Source: Bacillota bacterium
GTDB lineage: Bacteria > Bacillota > Clostridia > Oscillospirales > Feifaniaceae
Reading direction: 5' to 3'
Length of the DNA stretch: 64,000 nucleotides
Assembly: GCA_030705925.1 (NCBI GenBank)
Contig: JAUZPM010000002.1
Location: 1 to 64,000, forward strand
The translations under genes were made by a program, and so were the position numbers. Of the stretch, positions 1 through 9,900 are shown in pieces; the first letter of the stretch is position 1, and each line of letters starts with the position of its first letter. A model generated the notes under the pieces. That model ran no database searches. It was not told where the DNA came from and worked only from the letters and a program-made list of their open reading frames with translations.

Positions 1-2
1 GT

Positions 3-401
3 GATCTTTACGATAACAGCATCGTCGCTCACAAAACAGGCACGGAGCAAACGATTAATCTTGTGCTTACAATCAAAGTAGCCAAAGAAAAAGAATCGGT
101 CACCGCAGAGTTACAGCTCCACAGTGACCAAGGGTTTCAATACACTTCGAACGGGTATTTTAACCTAACCAAAGAATACGGCATTACACCATCAATGTCA
201 AGACGCGGAAACTGTTATGACAATGCTATGGCTGAAAATTTCTTTGGTATCCTTAAAACCGAGTGCATTTACAGAAATAAGCCTAAGACATTTGCTGAAG
301 CACGACAGATTATTGATGACTTTATCTTTTTTTACAATCATGAACGAATTCAACTGAAAACAAAACTGACGCCGCTTGAAAAACGACGCCAGTTTGTGTA
401 A
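3..401 (+). CDS. IS3-family transposase (OrfB), C-terminal part
   Basis: This is the C-terminal part of an IS3-family (IS150/IS3 type) OrfB transposase with the DDE integrase fold. The frame is open from base 3, so the gene begins before the window; the first internal ATG at 63 is not the true start. Visible landmarks are the second catalytic Asp region (LHSDQGFQYTS), the SRRGNCYDNAMAENFFGILK block that carries the catalytic Glu, and the C-terminal YNHERIQ...LTPLEKR motif typical of the family. It is a mobile element, with no functional tie to the neighbours. Whether the upstream part is intact cannot be seen. Confidence 0.9.
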   Translation, partial: DLYDNSIVAHKTGTEQTINLVLTIKVAKEKESVTAELQLHSDQGFQYTSNGYFNLTKEYGITPSMSRRGNCYDNAMAENFFGILKTECIYRNKPKTFAEARQIIDDFIFFYNHERIQLKTKLTPLEKRRQFV

Positions 402-479
402 ATCAATGATATTCTACGATAGTGCGGTGCGTGTAATTTTTCGACAGTCTGAACCTTCGGCTAAGTGGCGGCGGTTTTT
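402..479. other. Junction between IS3 transposase and symporter gene
   Basis: After the transposase stop there are 78 bases before the end of the convergent symporter gene. They should contain the right end of the insertion sequence (candidate end near the TTTTTCGACAGTCTGA stretch at about 438-453), but the left end lies outside the window, so the inverted repeat cannot be verified. Next to the symporter stop is a GGCGGCGG run followed by seven T. This looks like one arm of a terminator hairpin whose complementary arm is missing. Confidence 0.35.
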
Positions 480-1817
480 TTAGTGTATGTTCATTTTAAA
501 GTAATGTTTTGTTTCATTAACAACTTCACCGGAAAGCGCCAAAATACCTATCAGGTTTGGAATAATGATTAGTCCATTAAAAGCATCGCTAAGTTTCCAA
601 ACCAAATTAAGTCCGAAAACTGAGCCGATCATAAGGAAAACTCCAAAAAATATTCTATAGTAAACGATTTTCGAAGATCCAAATAAAAAGTGCCAGTAAC
701 TTTCCCCGTAAAAGCTCCAGGCAATGATAGTTGAGAAAGCAAATACTATCAGGGAAAAAGTTATAAAATACTCTCCGAATGGCCCTAGGACTGAGCGATA
801 GGCATAAATAGCGGTGTCGACACCATTAAGATCTTTTTTATCAGCACCGCTGCATAAAACGGAAAATGCGGTAAATGAACATAGTACGATAGTATCTATA
901 AATACCTCCATCATACCCCACAGACCTTGTTTAACGGCGCTTTTCTCGGGTGACGCTGCGTGTGAAGGAGAAGATGTTCCAAGTCCAGCTTCGTTTGAAA
1001 AGATACCCCTTGCACACCCTAGTTTTATGGCCTGATACATGCCGGCTCCAGCCGCACCGCCAGCTATTGAATGAATATCAAAGGCACTGCGAAATATTTC
1101 GTATATTACTTTCGGGAGTGCCGGCAGGTTAAATAATATAACTGCAAGCGATGCTGCAATAAAAAGAAATGACATTACCGGAATAATAAAAGAAGTTATT
1201 GAAAAGATACGTTTTATTCCGCCTGACATTATTACTGCAATTATAATGGCAAACACAATGCCTGTAACAGCCTGCGGGATCTTAAAAGATGTTTTTGCGG
1301 CGCATGCCATTGCGTTCGCCTGTACCATATTCCCCATTCCAAATGATACAAGAAGCCCCATGACGGCATAGAAATATGCCAAAGGTTTTATACCAACGCC
1401 ATTTTTAATATAATAAACTGCACCGCCTTTGTAATTTCCGTCTTTGTCCTTGAATCTGTATAGCATGGCAAGCACTATTTCAGCATACTTTACGATCATT
1501 CCCAATACTGCGCTGACCCACATCCAAAAAATTGCGCCCGCTCCGCCTAACGAAATGGCAGTTGTGACGCCAACAATATTTCCTATGCCGACAGAGCCTG
1601 AAAGAGCTGTAGTTAGTGCAGAAAACGGTGATATACTATTTTTATTTTTTGTTTTGAATAATGTGCCGATCGTATTTTTGATTACAAACCAAATGTGAAA
1701 CTGAAAAAAATTGCAGCCAACAGTAAAATATAAGCTTACTGCAAAAATTACAGCCAGCATAAAAGGTCCCCAAAGGGCAGCATTCAGCGTATCTGAAATT
1801 TTCTCTATCAAAACCAT
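480..1817 (-). CDS. Sodium:alanine/glycine symporter (AGCS family)
   Basis: Integral membrane amino-acid carrier of the AGCS family, which takes up alanine or glycine with Na+. At 445 residues it has the usual family length and about ten hydrophobic segments. The N-terminal block with GSVGIGNIVGV followed by a GGAGAIFWMW segment is the family signature, and the SNEAGLGTSS motif in the middle is also characteristic. The start ATG has a strong ribosome binding site (AGGGGTGAT). It is a single-gene unit, divergent from recJ and convergent with the transposase. Substrate choice between alanine, glycine and glutamine cannot be decided from sequence. Confidence 0.92.
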   Translation of the reverse strand: MVLIEKISDTLNAALWGPFMLAVIFAVSLYFTVGCNFFQFHIWFVIKNTIGTLFKTKNKNSISPFSALTTALSGSVGIGNIVGVTTAISLGGAGAIFWMWVSAVLGMIVKYAEIVLAMLYRFKDKDGNYKGGAVYYIKNGVGIKPLAYFYAVMGLLVSFGMGNMVQANAMACAAKTSFKIPQAVTGIVFAIIIAVIMSGGIKRIFSITSFIIPVMSFLFIAASLAVILFNLPALPKVIYEIFRSAFDIHSIAGGAAGAGMYQAIKLGCARGIFSNEAGLGTSSPSHAASPEKSAVKQGLWGMMEVFIDTIVLCSFTAFSVLCSGADKKDLNGVDTAIYAYRSVLGPFGEYFITFSLIVFAFSTIIAWSFYGESYWHFLFGSSKIVYYRIFFGVFLMIGSVFGLNLVWKLSDAFNGLIIIPNLIGILALSGEVVNETKHYFKMNIH

Positions 1818-1948
1818 TTTATCACCCCTCTGGCACCTCTCAAATTAATATGCATAAGCTTAATTGATTATACTTATAAATTCAAAATGCGGAGAAATAC
1901 AGGTAAAAGTAGAAAAACTTTACCCTGATCCTATAAGGATTAAAATGG

Positions 1949-1977
1949 TTGCTAAAACATAGCATTACTGATATAAT
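1949..1977 (+). promoter_or_regulatory. Candidate sigma-A promoter of recJ
   Basis: TTGCTA at 1949-1954 and TATAAT at 1972-1977 are separated by 17 bases, upstream of the recJ-rel-dtd gene line. The rest of the 1818-2015 intergenic region is AT-rich and shows no other clear element. Confidence 0.6.
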
Positions 1978-2015
1978 AATTATTTATAAGTAATGTATAT
2001 TGTGAGGGGAGTTTG

Positions 2016-4103
2016 ATGAAAGAGAAAAATTGGATAATCAGAAAGCAAGGCGATGAATGTGTTCATCAGCTTTGCTCTGCACTTGCGGTATCTCCTATAA
2101 TTGCCAGACTTTTAATAAACAGAGGCTTTGATACAGTGAGCGCAGCAAAGGACTTTTTAAGTAAGTCTATTGATCAGCTGTATGATCCATTTTTACTTCC
2201 TGACATGGATAAGACCGTAAATAGGATTAGTAAAGCTCTAAGCGATAATGAGCTTATAACAATTTACGGTGACTACGATGTTGACGGGGTGACGTCAACA
2301 ACTATTCTTTTTCAGTATTTAAAGGCAAATGGCGGAAGAGTATCATACTACATACCGGATCGGGTTGAAGAAGGGTATGGCGTTAACAGCAGTGCTGTTG
2401 AAATGATAGCTAAGACGGGGTGTACACTGCTGATTACTGTTGATTCCGGTATTACGGCAGTCGAGGAAATGCGCTATGCCGCATCTCTCGGCATGGATGT
2501 GATAATTACTGACCACCATGAGTGTACGGGAGAAATGCCGCAGGCTGTTGCGGTTATCGATCCCAAAAGGCCTGACAGTGAATATCCATTTAAACATCTC
2601 GCAGGTGTTGGCGTTGTTTTTAAACTTTTATGCGCACTGGCAGGCAGAGATAAGCTTTTTGAAATAGTAGAAGAGTATTCTGAGTTGACCGCTCTAGGTA
2701 CTACCGCTGATGTAATGCCTTTAAATGGCGAAAACCGCATACTTGTATCACTGGGGCTGAAAAGGCTTGAGCATACTAAAAATCTTGGACTGAAAGCACT
2801 CATTTCACTTGCAGGCATAGAAAAAAAGAAGGTAACAACGTCTGTTATAAGCTATTCAATAGCGCCAAGAATAAATGCAGTAGGCAGGGTAGGGTGTGCC
2901 CGTCAGGCTGTGGAACTGCTTCTTGCTGATTCTACCGAGTCCGCAATGCAGGCGGCACAGGTACTTTGTAGTGCAAATGTTCTTCGACAAGAAGAAGAGA
3001 ATAAGCTGCTTGCTGAAGCATATAAGCAGTTGCAGCAGGATGAAGCTATTCTAAAAAATAAGATAATAATTCTAGTTGGAGAAACATGGCATCATGGCAT
3101 TATCGGGATCGCAGCATCGCGTATTAACGAACGATACGGGCTGCCTGCCATTCTGATCACATTTGACGGAGAAATGGGCAAAGGGTCTTGCCGCAGCAGT
3201 AAATCGCCGTTCAATATCTACGGCGCGCTTGAACTTCAGCGTAATTATTTTGAAAAGTTCGGCGGGCACGCGTCTGCTGCTGGCTTCTCTATACGCCGTG
3301 AAAATATAGATCCTTTTAAAAAGGCCTTAACTGAGTATGTAAATAAAACTATAACCCAACAGGATCTTACACCTTGTATAGATGTCGACTGCGAAGTCTT
3401 ATTTTCGGATATAAGTTTAAAAACGATCAAAGAAATATCACTGTTAGAGCCGTATGGAACTGAAAATCCAACTCCTATTTTTTTAGTAAAGGGAGTAAAG
3501 ATTAGTGAAGTTATGCCGCTTTCAAACGATAAGCATACACGGCTTACACTTTCACATGATAATTTAAACGTAAACGCCTTCTGCTTTGGAACACCTGCAT
3601 CGTCGTTTCCTTTTTTTGTCGGGGACAGGGTAGACATCGTATTTAATCTTGATACCAATGTATATCGGGGAGAGACTACACCCCAGGTTACAGTAAGGGA
3701 CATAAAGCTTTGCGAAGAGGAACGTTTAATACTTGAAAAATATTTTGATCTTTTGAAATGCTATGAAAATCACCTTCCCATCGATCAAAAAGATCTTGCA
3801 GATATTTTACCTGACCGGGAAGATTTTCTTTCTGTTCACCGTTACATAAGACGCAATAAAGAACCAAGAACACTTGAAGCAATGGCAAGAAGGATAGCAT
3901 ATACTACTGAAGACACTTTTAATATTTGCAAACTAAAAATTTGTATCGACGTTTTTTGTGAAATGGGATTGATTCAGTCGGAAAAGATAGAGGAACAGGG
4001 TCAGGTGCTTTATAGACTTTCAATCTTGCCAACGGTAGATAAGAAAAATTTAAATAATTCAACTATTTTGATAGGATTAAAGAAGATGCGGGCAGGAAGA
4101 TAG
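2016..4103 (+). CDS. recJ: Single-stranded-DNA-specific exonuclease RecJ
   Basis: RecJ degrades single-stranded DNA 5' to 3' in recombination and mismatch repair. The DHH phosphoesterase domain shows GDYDVDG (about residues 85-91) and the DHH triad in TDHHE (about 166-169). The DHHA1 domain follows with WHHGIIGIAASR and GGHASAAGFS, then an OB-fold region and a C-terminal extension of about 130 residues. I chose ATG 2016 over the TTG at 2013 because the ribosome binding site GAGGGGAG ends only a base or two before that TTG. rel follows 25 bases later, so the two are probably cotranscribed. About 695 residues, normal for Firmicutes. Confidence 0.95.
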   Translation: MKEKNWIIRKQGDECVHQLCSALAVSPIIARLLINRGFDTVSAAKDFLSKSIDQLYDPFLLPDMDKTVNRISKALSDNELITIYGDYDVDGVTSTTILFQYLKANGGRVSYYIPDRVEEGYGVNSSAVEMIAKTGCTLLITVDSGITAVEEMRYAASLGMDVIITDHHECTGEMPQAVAVIDPKRPDSEYPFKHLAGVGVVFKLLCALAGRDKLFEIVEEYSELTALGTTADVMPLNGENRILVSLGLKRLEHTKNLGLKALISLAGIEKKKVTTSVISYSIAPRINAVGRVGCARQAVELLLADSTESAMQAAQVLCSANVLRQEEENKLLAEAYKQLQQDEAILKNKIIILVGETWHHGIIGIAASRINERYGLPAILITFDGEMGKGSCRSSKSPFNIYGALELQRNYFEKFGGHASAAGFSIRRENIDPFKKALTEYVNKTITQQDLTPCIDVDCEVLFSDISLKTIKEISLLEPYGTENPTPIFLVKGVKISEVMPLSNDKHTRLTLSHDNLNVNAFCFGTPASSFPFFVGDRVDIVFNLDTNVYRGETTPQVTVRDIKLCEEERLILEKYFDLLKCYENHLPIDQKDLADILPDREDFLSVHRYIRRNKEPRTLEAMARRIAYTTEDTFNICKLKICIDVFCEMGLIQSEKIEEQGQVLYRLSILPTVDKKNLNNSTILIGLKKMRAGR

Positions 4104-4128
4104 TCGGAAATTATGTGAGGGAGTATCG

Positions 4129-6312
4129 ATGGGTCAATATTATGATAAATTAAAAAACGCTGTCATACAAAGTGGCCAGAGTTATGATATTGAAAAAATC
4201 ACTAAAGCATATAATATTGCTGAATCTGTGCATGAGGGGCAGAAACGTTCTTCAGGTGAAGATTACATTTCGCATCCTGTTGAAGCGGCAATTATACTTA
4301 TCACTTTGGGACTCGACACAGACAGCGTCTGTGCCGGCCTTTTGCATGACACCGTAGAAGACACAGAATTAACCATTGATGATGTCAAAAAAGAATTTGG
4401 TCCTGACATAGCTGAGCTTGTCAATGGGGTTACAAAGCTTGGACGTATTCCTTATACAAGCAAGGAAGAAGAGCAGGTAGAGAATCTTAGAAAGATGTTC
4501 CTTGCAACTGCAAAAGATGCAAGGGTTATTATTATAAAATTATCTGACAGGCTTCATAATATGCGGACGCTTCAGTTCGTCAGCGAGGATAAAAGACGGC
4601 AAAAAGCACTTGAAACAATGGAGGTCTATGCTCCCCTTGCACATAGACTAGGTATGCAGCGCTTAAAAATCGAACTGGAAGACTTGGCTTTGCGATTCCT
4701 TGATCCGATCGGATATGCTGAAATTGAGGAAGGCCTTAAAATTAAAGAAAACGAACGCAAGGCTTTTCTTGAAAATACGATGGATCGAATCAAGCAACAT
4801 TTTGAGGAAATGGGCTCAAGTGTTCAGATAAGCGGGCGTATCAAGCATGTTTACAGCATATACAGAAAAATGTACCGGCAGAATAAAACAATAGATGAAA
4901 TATACGATTTGTATGCAGTTCGTCTTATAGTTGAAACAATTACAGAGTGTTATAATGCGCTCGGGATTATACATGACATGTATAAGCCTATTCCAGGCCG
5001 TTTTAAAGACTATATTTCGATGCCAAAACCTAATATGTATCAGTCACTCCATACAACGGTTATAGGTAAGGAAGGCATTCCGTTTGAACTCCAGATTAGA
5101 ACATGGGACATGCACCGTACGGCTGAGTTCGGTATTGCCGCGCACTGGAAGTATAAGAATAACATTCAAAAACAGGATGGCAGTGAGGGCAAGCTTGAGT
5201 GGGTGCGCAAGCTTTTGGAGATGCAGACTGCTTCAGTTGACCCGGACGACTTTATGCGTGCATTTAAAATCGATTTCTTCGCGGATGAGATTTTTGTTTT
5301 CACGCCGAAGGGAGATCTTGTCAATCTGCCGGCTGGTGCAACAGTAATAGATTTTGCATATGCAATCCACAGCGAAGTTGGTAATAAAATGGTGGGCTGC
5401 AAGGTTAACGGCAAAATGATGCCTCTTGAATATCAGCCAAAAAACGGTGATATTGTAGAAATAATTACTACTAATGCCGGCAAAGGACCTAATCGTGACT
5501 GGCTTTCGTTTGCAAAAACCGCAGAGGCAAAAAGTAAAATTAAAACATGGTTTAAACGTGAACGACGCGAAGAAAATATAGAAAAAGGAACCGAAGATTT
5601 CGAACGTGAGCTTAAAGCAAGCGGCATTACAATTGCGCAAAAACAGCGCGACGAAATATTGCTTCAGATAGCAAAACGAGTTGGCATCACAGGAGTTGAA
5701 GAGCTTTTTGCAACAATTGGTTATGGGGGTATCGCGCTTACAAGGATCATGCCTCGTTTCCGTGACGAATATCAGAAACTATTAAGTGTTAAAAAGACTG
5801 ATGAACAGATCCTTGCAAACTTAAACACAGAGAAAGAGACCCGCCAGAACAGGAAAGATGCATCCGCTGTTATTGTTGAAGGTATTGATAACTGCCTGAT
5901 AAAATACGCAAAATGCTGCAATCCGCTTCCAGGCGATCCTATTGTTGGCTTTATTACAAAAGGCTATGGGGTTTCTATTCACAGAACGGATTGCAGTAAT
6001 GCAGTAAACGGCATGCAGAACGAAGAAAGCGATCGCTGGCTTAAATGCCATTGGGCAAATTCTAAAAATACATCGTTTAAAGCTTCTTTACAGCTGTCAT
6101 GTGTTCAAAGGTATGGACTTTTGGCAGACATATCCACAACGCTTGCCACAATGAAGGTATTTATCCATGCGGTGAACGCAAAAGAAGGCAGCGGAAGCTA
6201 TACTGATATATTTTTAACAATTGATGTTGCGGACACTGATCATCTTGATCATATTATATCGAAATTATTAGCAATCAGCGGCGTCCTAAATATAAAAAGG
6301 GGGGTGAGCTGA
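4129..6312 (+). CDS. rel: Bifunctional (p)ppGpp synthetase/hydrolase Rel
   Basis: Long RSH enzyme that makes and degrades the stringent-response alarmone (p)ppGpp. It has an N-terminal HD hydrolase domain with HPVEAA (H49) and LLHDTVEDTE (HD at 73-74), so hydrolase activity is expected. The synthetase domain contains GRFKDYISMPKPN and YQSLHTT. A TGS domain begins near EIFVFTPKGDLVNLPAGAT, a conserved cysteine region (KCCNPLPGD) follows, and an ACT domain closes the protein at about 655-727. At 727 residues it has the normal length. Its stop codon is directly followed by the dtd start, a gene pair common in Firmicutes. Confidence 0.96.
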   Translation: MGQYYDKLKNAVIQSGQSYDIEKITKAYNIAESVHEGQKRSSGEDYISHPVEAAIILITLGLDTDSVCAGLLHDTVEDTELTIDDVKKEFGPDIAELVNGVTKLGRIPYTSKEEEQVENLRKMFLATAKDARVIIIKLSDRLHNMRTLQFVSEDKRRQKALETMEVYAPLAHRLGMQRLKIELEDLALRFLDPIGYAEIEEGLKIKENERKAFLENTMDRIKQHFEEMGSSVQISGRIKHVYSIYRKMYRQNKTIDEIYDLYAVRLIVETITECYNALGIIHDMYKPIPGRFKDYISMPKPNMYQSLHTTVIGKEGIPFELQIRTWDMHRTAEFGIAAHWKYKNNIQKQDGSEGKLEWVRKLLEMQTASVDPDDFMRAFKIDFFADEIFVFTPKGDLVNLPAGATVIDFAYAIHSEVGNKMVGCKVNGKMMPLEYQPKNGDIVEIITTNAGKGPNRDWLSFAKTAEAKSKIKTWFKRERREENIEKGTEDFERELKASGITIAQKQRDEILLQIAKRVGITGVEELFATIGYGGIALTRIMPRFRDEYQKLLSVKKTDEQILANLNTEKETRQNRKDASAVIVEGIDNCLIKYAKCCNPLPGDPIVGFITKGYGVSIHRTDCSNAVNGMQNEESDRWLKCHWANSKNTSFKASLQLSCVQRYGLLADISTTLATMKVFIHAVNAKEGSGSYTDIFLTIDVADTDHLDHIISKLLAISGVLNIKRGVS

Positions 6313-6774
6313 TTGAAAGCTGTGATTCAGCGTGTTTTGAATGCGTCTGTAACCGTAGAAGGGAACATTATTTCATCCATTGGCAAGGGGTATCTCATAC
6401 TTCTCGGAGTCATGAGGGACGACACGGAAAAGGATATTTTGACGTTGGCGTCTAAAACGTCACGTCTTAGAATTTTCTCAGACGAAGATGGTAAGATGAA
6501 TCAAAGTATTATTGATGTTGACGGAGAAATACTCGTCGTATCGCAATTTACGCTTTGCACCGATGCTAAAAGCGGAAACAGACCTGGTTTTACGTCAGCT
6601 GCGTTACCGGAAAAGGCTGAGACTTATTATAATTTATATATAGAAAAGCTCAAGGAAAACGGGGTTAAACATGTTTTGAGCGGCAAGTTCAGAGCTGATA
6701 TGAAGGTTGAGCTTGTTAATGACGGCCCTGTTACTATAATTTTTGACACAAATGACTGGAGAAAGGGAGACTAA
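6313..6774 (+). CDS. dtd: D-aminoacyl-tRNA deacylase
   Basis: Dtd hydrolyses D-amino acids wrongly attached to tRNA. The protein begins MKAVIQRV, carries the SQFTL motif (about residues 76-80) and the NGPVTI-type motif as NDGPVTI near the C-terminus; these two form the active site across the dimer. The start is TTG immediately after the rel stop, with GGGGTGAG as ribosome binding site, so translation is probably coupled to rel. 153 residues, full length. Confidence 0.95.
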   Translation: MKAVIQRVLNASVTVEGNIISSIGKGYLILLGVMRDDTEKDILTLASKTSRLRIFSDEDGKMNQSIIDVDGEILVVSQFTLCTDAKSGNRPGFTSAALPEKAETYYNLYIEKLKENGVKHVLSGKFRADMKVELVNDGPVTIIFDTNDWRKGD

Positions 6775-6776
6775 AT

Positions 6777-7400
6777 TTGAAACTCGTATCAATGGTTTCC
6801 GGCCCGATTTCGACAAACACATATATAATAATTGATGAGAAATCTAATGATTGCGCTGTTATCGATCCGGCGATAAGAAATCGTGAAATATACAATTTTC
6901 TGGACAAGCATCCAGAGCTCAAAATCAAATATATAATCGCTACTCACGGTCATTTCGATCATGTTACACAGATAGAAGAACTGAAAGAGAAATATGGCGG
7001 TGAGGTTGTGATTCACCGTGCAGATCTTCCGTGGCTTGTTTGTGATTATAATGCGCGATATGCCCGTCATACTGCAGCAGCTAAGCCTCTTTCTGCTGAT
7101 ATGCTGCTTGATGGTGGCGAAACATTATTCGTCGGAGACATTAAACTTATATTTATCCATACACCAGGTCACACGCCTGGCGGGATGTGCATACAATGTG
7201 AAAATTGTTTATTTTCGGGAGATACATTGTTTTTAAATGATGTCGGCAGAACGGATCTTGAGGGCGGAGACGAAACAGCGCTTCATCACTCTGTTAAGGA
7301 AGTCATTGGCTCAATAAACGAAGATTTGAAGGTATATCCTGGGCACGGTGATCCAACAACACTTTCTCACGAAAAAACTCATAATCCGTATTTTAAATAG
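6777..7400 (+). CDS. MBL-fold metallo-hydrolase (glyoxalase II-like)
   Basis: Metallo-beta-lactamase fold hydrolase of the hydroxyacylglutathione-hydrolase-like group. The dinuclear metal site is visible: THGHFDH (residues 56-62), a later HTPGHTPG, SGDTLF with the bridging Asp, and PGHGDPTT near the end. It starts at TTG two bases after the dtd stop, behind GAAAGGGAG. The rel-dtd-MBL-hemZ order is frequent in Clostridia. The substrate is not known; 207 residues is the usual length of this short YcbL/BaeB-like branch. Confidence 0.88.
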   Translation: MKLVSMVSGPISTNTYIIIDEKSNDCAVIDPAIRNREIYNFLDKHPELKIKYIIATHGHFDHVTQIEELKEKYGGEVVIHRADLPWLVCDYNARYARHTAAAKPLSADMLLDGGETLFVGDIKLIFIHTPGHTPGGMCIQCENCLFSGDTLFLNDVGRTDLEGGDETALHHSVKEVIGSINEDLKVYPGHGDPTTLSHEKTHNPYFK

Positions 7401-7418
7401 ATTTGAAATGAGGCAGTA

Positions 7419-8861
7419 ATGCGCATAGAATGTAATGGTCATAGTTACCGCAATTTAATAGAAAGCGTTTCGCTTTTATTTTATCCTGTATCCAGTTTCG
7501 AGGGGGATGAAGGCGACGGACGCGGTGTTGTAAGCACATTGAAAGTCGAACAAAATATGGCTTATGCGCATACTCTGTTATATGACGGACCGCAGAGTGC
7601 AGAATATGAGTGCAATGAAAAGGTGAAAGAGGATGGAGATTACCAGGTTCTTATAGGAAAGTCTGTCTTTCTTGCTTGGCAACGACTATGTAATATAACG
7701 CCGCCATGGGGTACACTTATCGGTATTCGCCCCGCTAAGGTTGCATCAAGACTATTATCGGAAGGTTATACAGATCAGGAAATAATAAACTTTTTTCAAG
7801 ACAATTATTTTACAAGACAGGATAAGGCTTCAGTATGCATTGAGGCGGCTAAACTTGAAAAGAATGCGCTCGGTTTACTCAAGCCCGATATGTTCAGTTT
7901 ATATGTATCCATACCGTTTTGCCCAAGCAGATGCAGCTATTGTTCGTTCGTATCGCATTCTATTGAGAAGGCAAAAAAACTTATCGATCCTTATGTAGAT
8001 CTTTTATGCCGTGAGCTTGCTCTGTGGGGGGAAGCTGCTCGCGGAAGGTCTATGCGCCCATTGACAATTTATTTTGGCGGTGGCACACCTACAACTTTAT
8101 CTGGTCAGCAGCTTTTAAGGATTATGAATACAATAAAAGACAGCTTTGATCTCACTTCACTTCAGGAATATACCGTAGAGGCCGGACGCCCTGATACAAT
8201 CACTAAAGAAAAACTCGAAGCTATTAAAATCGGCGGAGCGGGTAGAATAAGTATAAATCCGCAGACAATGTCGGATAATACGCTTGCAGCGATTGGCAGA
8301 AGGCATACATCGGATGATATCCGCACAGCATTTAAAATTGCCCGTTCTGTTGGATTTGACACTATCAATGCTGATCTTATTGCAGGACTGCCGGGAGAAG
8401 GAATAGAAGACTTTTCACATACTTTAAAGGGGATTTTGGATCTTAGCCCGGAAAATATAACGGTTCATACTTTAAGCATTAAAAAATCGGCATTTCTAAA
8501 GGAAAACGGAGGAGATTTGCTTAGTAAACAGGCGGCTGTTACAGGAGAGATGGTATCTCTTGCATCAGAAGTATTGCGAAAAGAGAATTATCATCCGTAT
8601 TATTTGTATCGCCAGAAGAACACGGCAGGGAATCATGAAAATGTAGGTTATGCAAAAGACGGGCATGACGGTTTATATAACATATATACCATGGGTGAAC
8701 ATCAGTCGATTTTAGCGGCTGGTGCCGGAGCTGTCACAAAGATCGTAAAAATGCCCGAAAACCGCATTGAACGATTTTTTGAATATAAATATCCATATGA
8801 ATATATAAATAATTTCGAAAAAGCAGAAAATAATATCAAGCAGGCAATGAGACTGATTTGA
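7419..8861 (+). CDS. hemZ: Coproporphyrinogen dehydrogenase HemZ (radical SAM)
   Basis: Radical-SAM enzyme of the HemN/HemZ family, annotated in Firmicutes as oxygen-independent coproporphyrinogen III dehydrogenase. The iron-sulfur motif CxxxCxxC is at C168, C172 and C175 (PFCPSRCSYCSF), followed by the family's YFGGGTPTTL motif. A roughly 150-residue N-terminal extension precedes the radical-SAM core, which fits HemZ rather than HemW. No other haem genes are nearby, so the role could differ from haem synthesis. The frame ends next to the following kinase gene, suggesting one transcript. Confidence 0.88.
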   Translation: MRIECNGHSYRNLIESVSLLFYPVSSFEGDEGDGRGVVSTLKVEQNMAYAHTLLYDGPQSAEYECNEKVKEDGDYQVLIGKSVFLAWQRLCNITPPWGTLIGIRPAKVASRLLSEGYTDQEIINFFQDNYFTRQDKASVCIEAAKLEKNALGLLKPDMFSLYVSIPFCPSRCSYCSFVSHSIEKAKKLIDPYVDLLCRELALWGEAARGRSMRPLTIYFGGGTPTTLSGQQLLRIMNTIKDSFDLTSLQEYTVEAGRPDTITKEKLEAIKIGGAGRISINPQTMSDNTLAAIGRRHTSDDIRTAFKIARSVGFDTINADLIAGLPGEGIEDFSHTLKGILDLSPENITVHTLSIKKSAFLKENGGDLLSKQAAVTGEMVSLASEVLRKENYHPYYLYRQKNTAGNHENVGYAKDGHDGLYNIYTMGEHQSILAAGAGAVTKIVKMPENRIERFFEYKYPYEYINNFEKAENNIKQAMRLI

Positions 8862-8875
8862 TTCAGAGGTGCACG

Positions 8876-9844
8876 ATGGACATAAATAAGGGTATTAGCG
8901 TTATCGATATCGAAAAAATATCAAGGGCTGTTTTAGAAAACCCTCAAGCCGTTATTGATGAAGCTGAAAACACATATATTTCACAGTTAAATACTGTTGT
9001 AAATGCTGTATCAAGTGATTTATATAAACACAAAATAATAATGCTGTCAGGACCGTCTTGCAGCGGAAAAACGACAACTGCACTTATAATAGAGAGTATG
9101 CTCGAAAAGCGAGGCATTAAAGCATATACCATATCTCTTGACGATTTCTTTTTGGATCGCGAGAAAGTGCCGAAAAACGCTAAGGGCAACCCTGATTTTG
9201 AAAGCGTTCAGACACTGGAACTTGACTTATTGGAACGCTGCCTGTGTTCTCTTGCGAGAGGAGATGAAACGCCGCTTCCTCATTTCCATGTTGATAAAGT
9301 AATCAGGGAGGACAACGCCAGAACCTTAAGGCTTTTAGATAATGAAGTTGCAATTGTTGAGGGCATTCATGCTTTAAACGATCTCGTGCTTAATCATTTG
9401 CCCTCAGATCGTTCATATAGGCTTTATGTAGGACTTAGAAGCAATTATTTGAAGGATAATAAGCTTTTTCTTGCAAAAAATGAATTAAGATTACTTAGAC
9501 GGACAGTGCGTGACAGTAAATTCAGAAGTAATCATGCGATTGGAACATGGGATATGTGGGCAGATGTTAGGCATGGTGAGGCAGAATATATAATCCCATT
9601 CGCTGATCGAGCGGACATCGTTATAAATTCAGCATTTTCTTATGAGCCGATGCATATGAAGCCTTTCGTTCTTCCACTGCTTGAAACGCTTTTTGATACC
9701 CGACATGCAGAAAAAGCTAAGAGACTTTATAATGCAATAGCCTCGCTTCCTGAGATAGACAGAAAGCTTGTTCCTGCAATTTCCATGCTTAGGGAGTTTA
9801 CCGGAGGTTCTTCGTTTTATAAGAATAATGACTTGAATGTTTAA
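8876..9844 (+). CDS. Uridine-kinase-like P-loop nucleoside kinase
   Basis: P-loop kinase of the uridine kinase/phosphoribulokinase superfamily. The Walker A motif GPSCSGKTT is at about residues 59-67, the SLDDFF block of the family follows, and VEGIHALND resembles the Walker B region. ATG 8876 is preferred because AGAGGTG lies 4-5 bases upstream; an in-frame TTG at 8858 that overlaps the hemZ stop is the alternative. A 50-residue N-terminal lead-in precedes the kinase core and the C-terminus extends past the usual Udk length, as in the standalone Firmicute family next to hemZ. The true substrate is unproven. Confidence 0.82.
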   Translation: MDINKGISVIDIEKISRAVLENPQAVIDEAENTYISQLNTVVNAVSSDLYKHKIIMLSGPSCSGKTTTALIIESMLEKRGIKAYTISLDDFFLDREKVPKNAKGNPDFESVQTLELDLLERCLCSLARGDETPLPHFHVDKVIREDNARTLRLLDNEVAIVEGIHALNDLVLNHLPSDRSYRLYVGLRSNYLKDNKLFLAKNELRLLRRTVRDSKFRSNHAIGTWDMWADVRHGEAEYIIPFADRADIVINSAFSYEPMHMKPFVLPLLETLFDTRHAEKAKRLYNAIASLPEIDRKLVPAISMLREFTGGSSFYKNNDLNV

Positions 9845-9900
9845 AAGCTTTTGGTATATCATATATACATGAAGGCATATCTAAAAAGGAGTGAGTTTTA

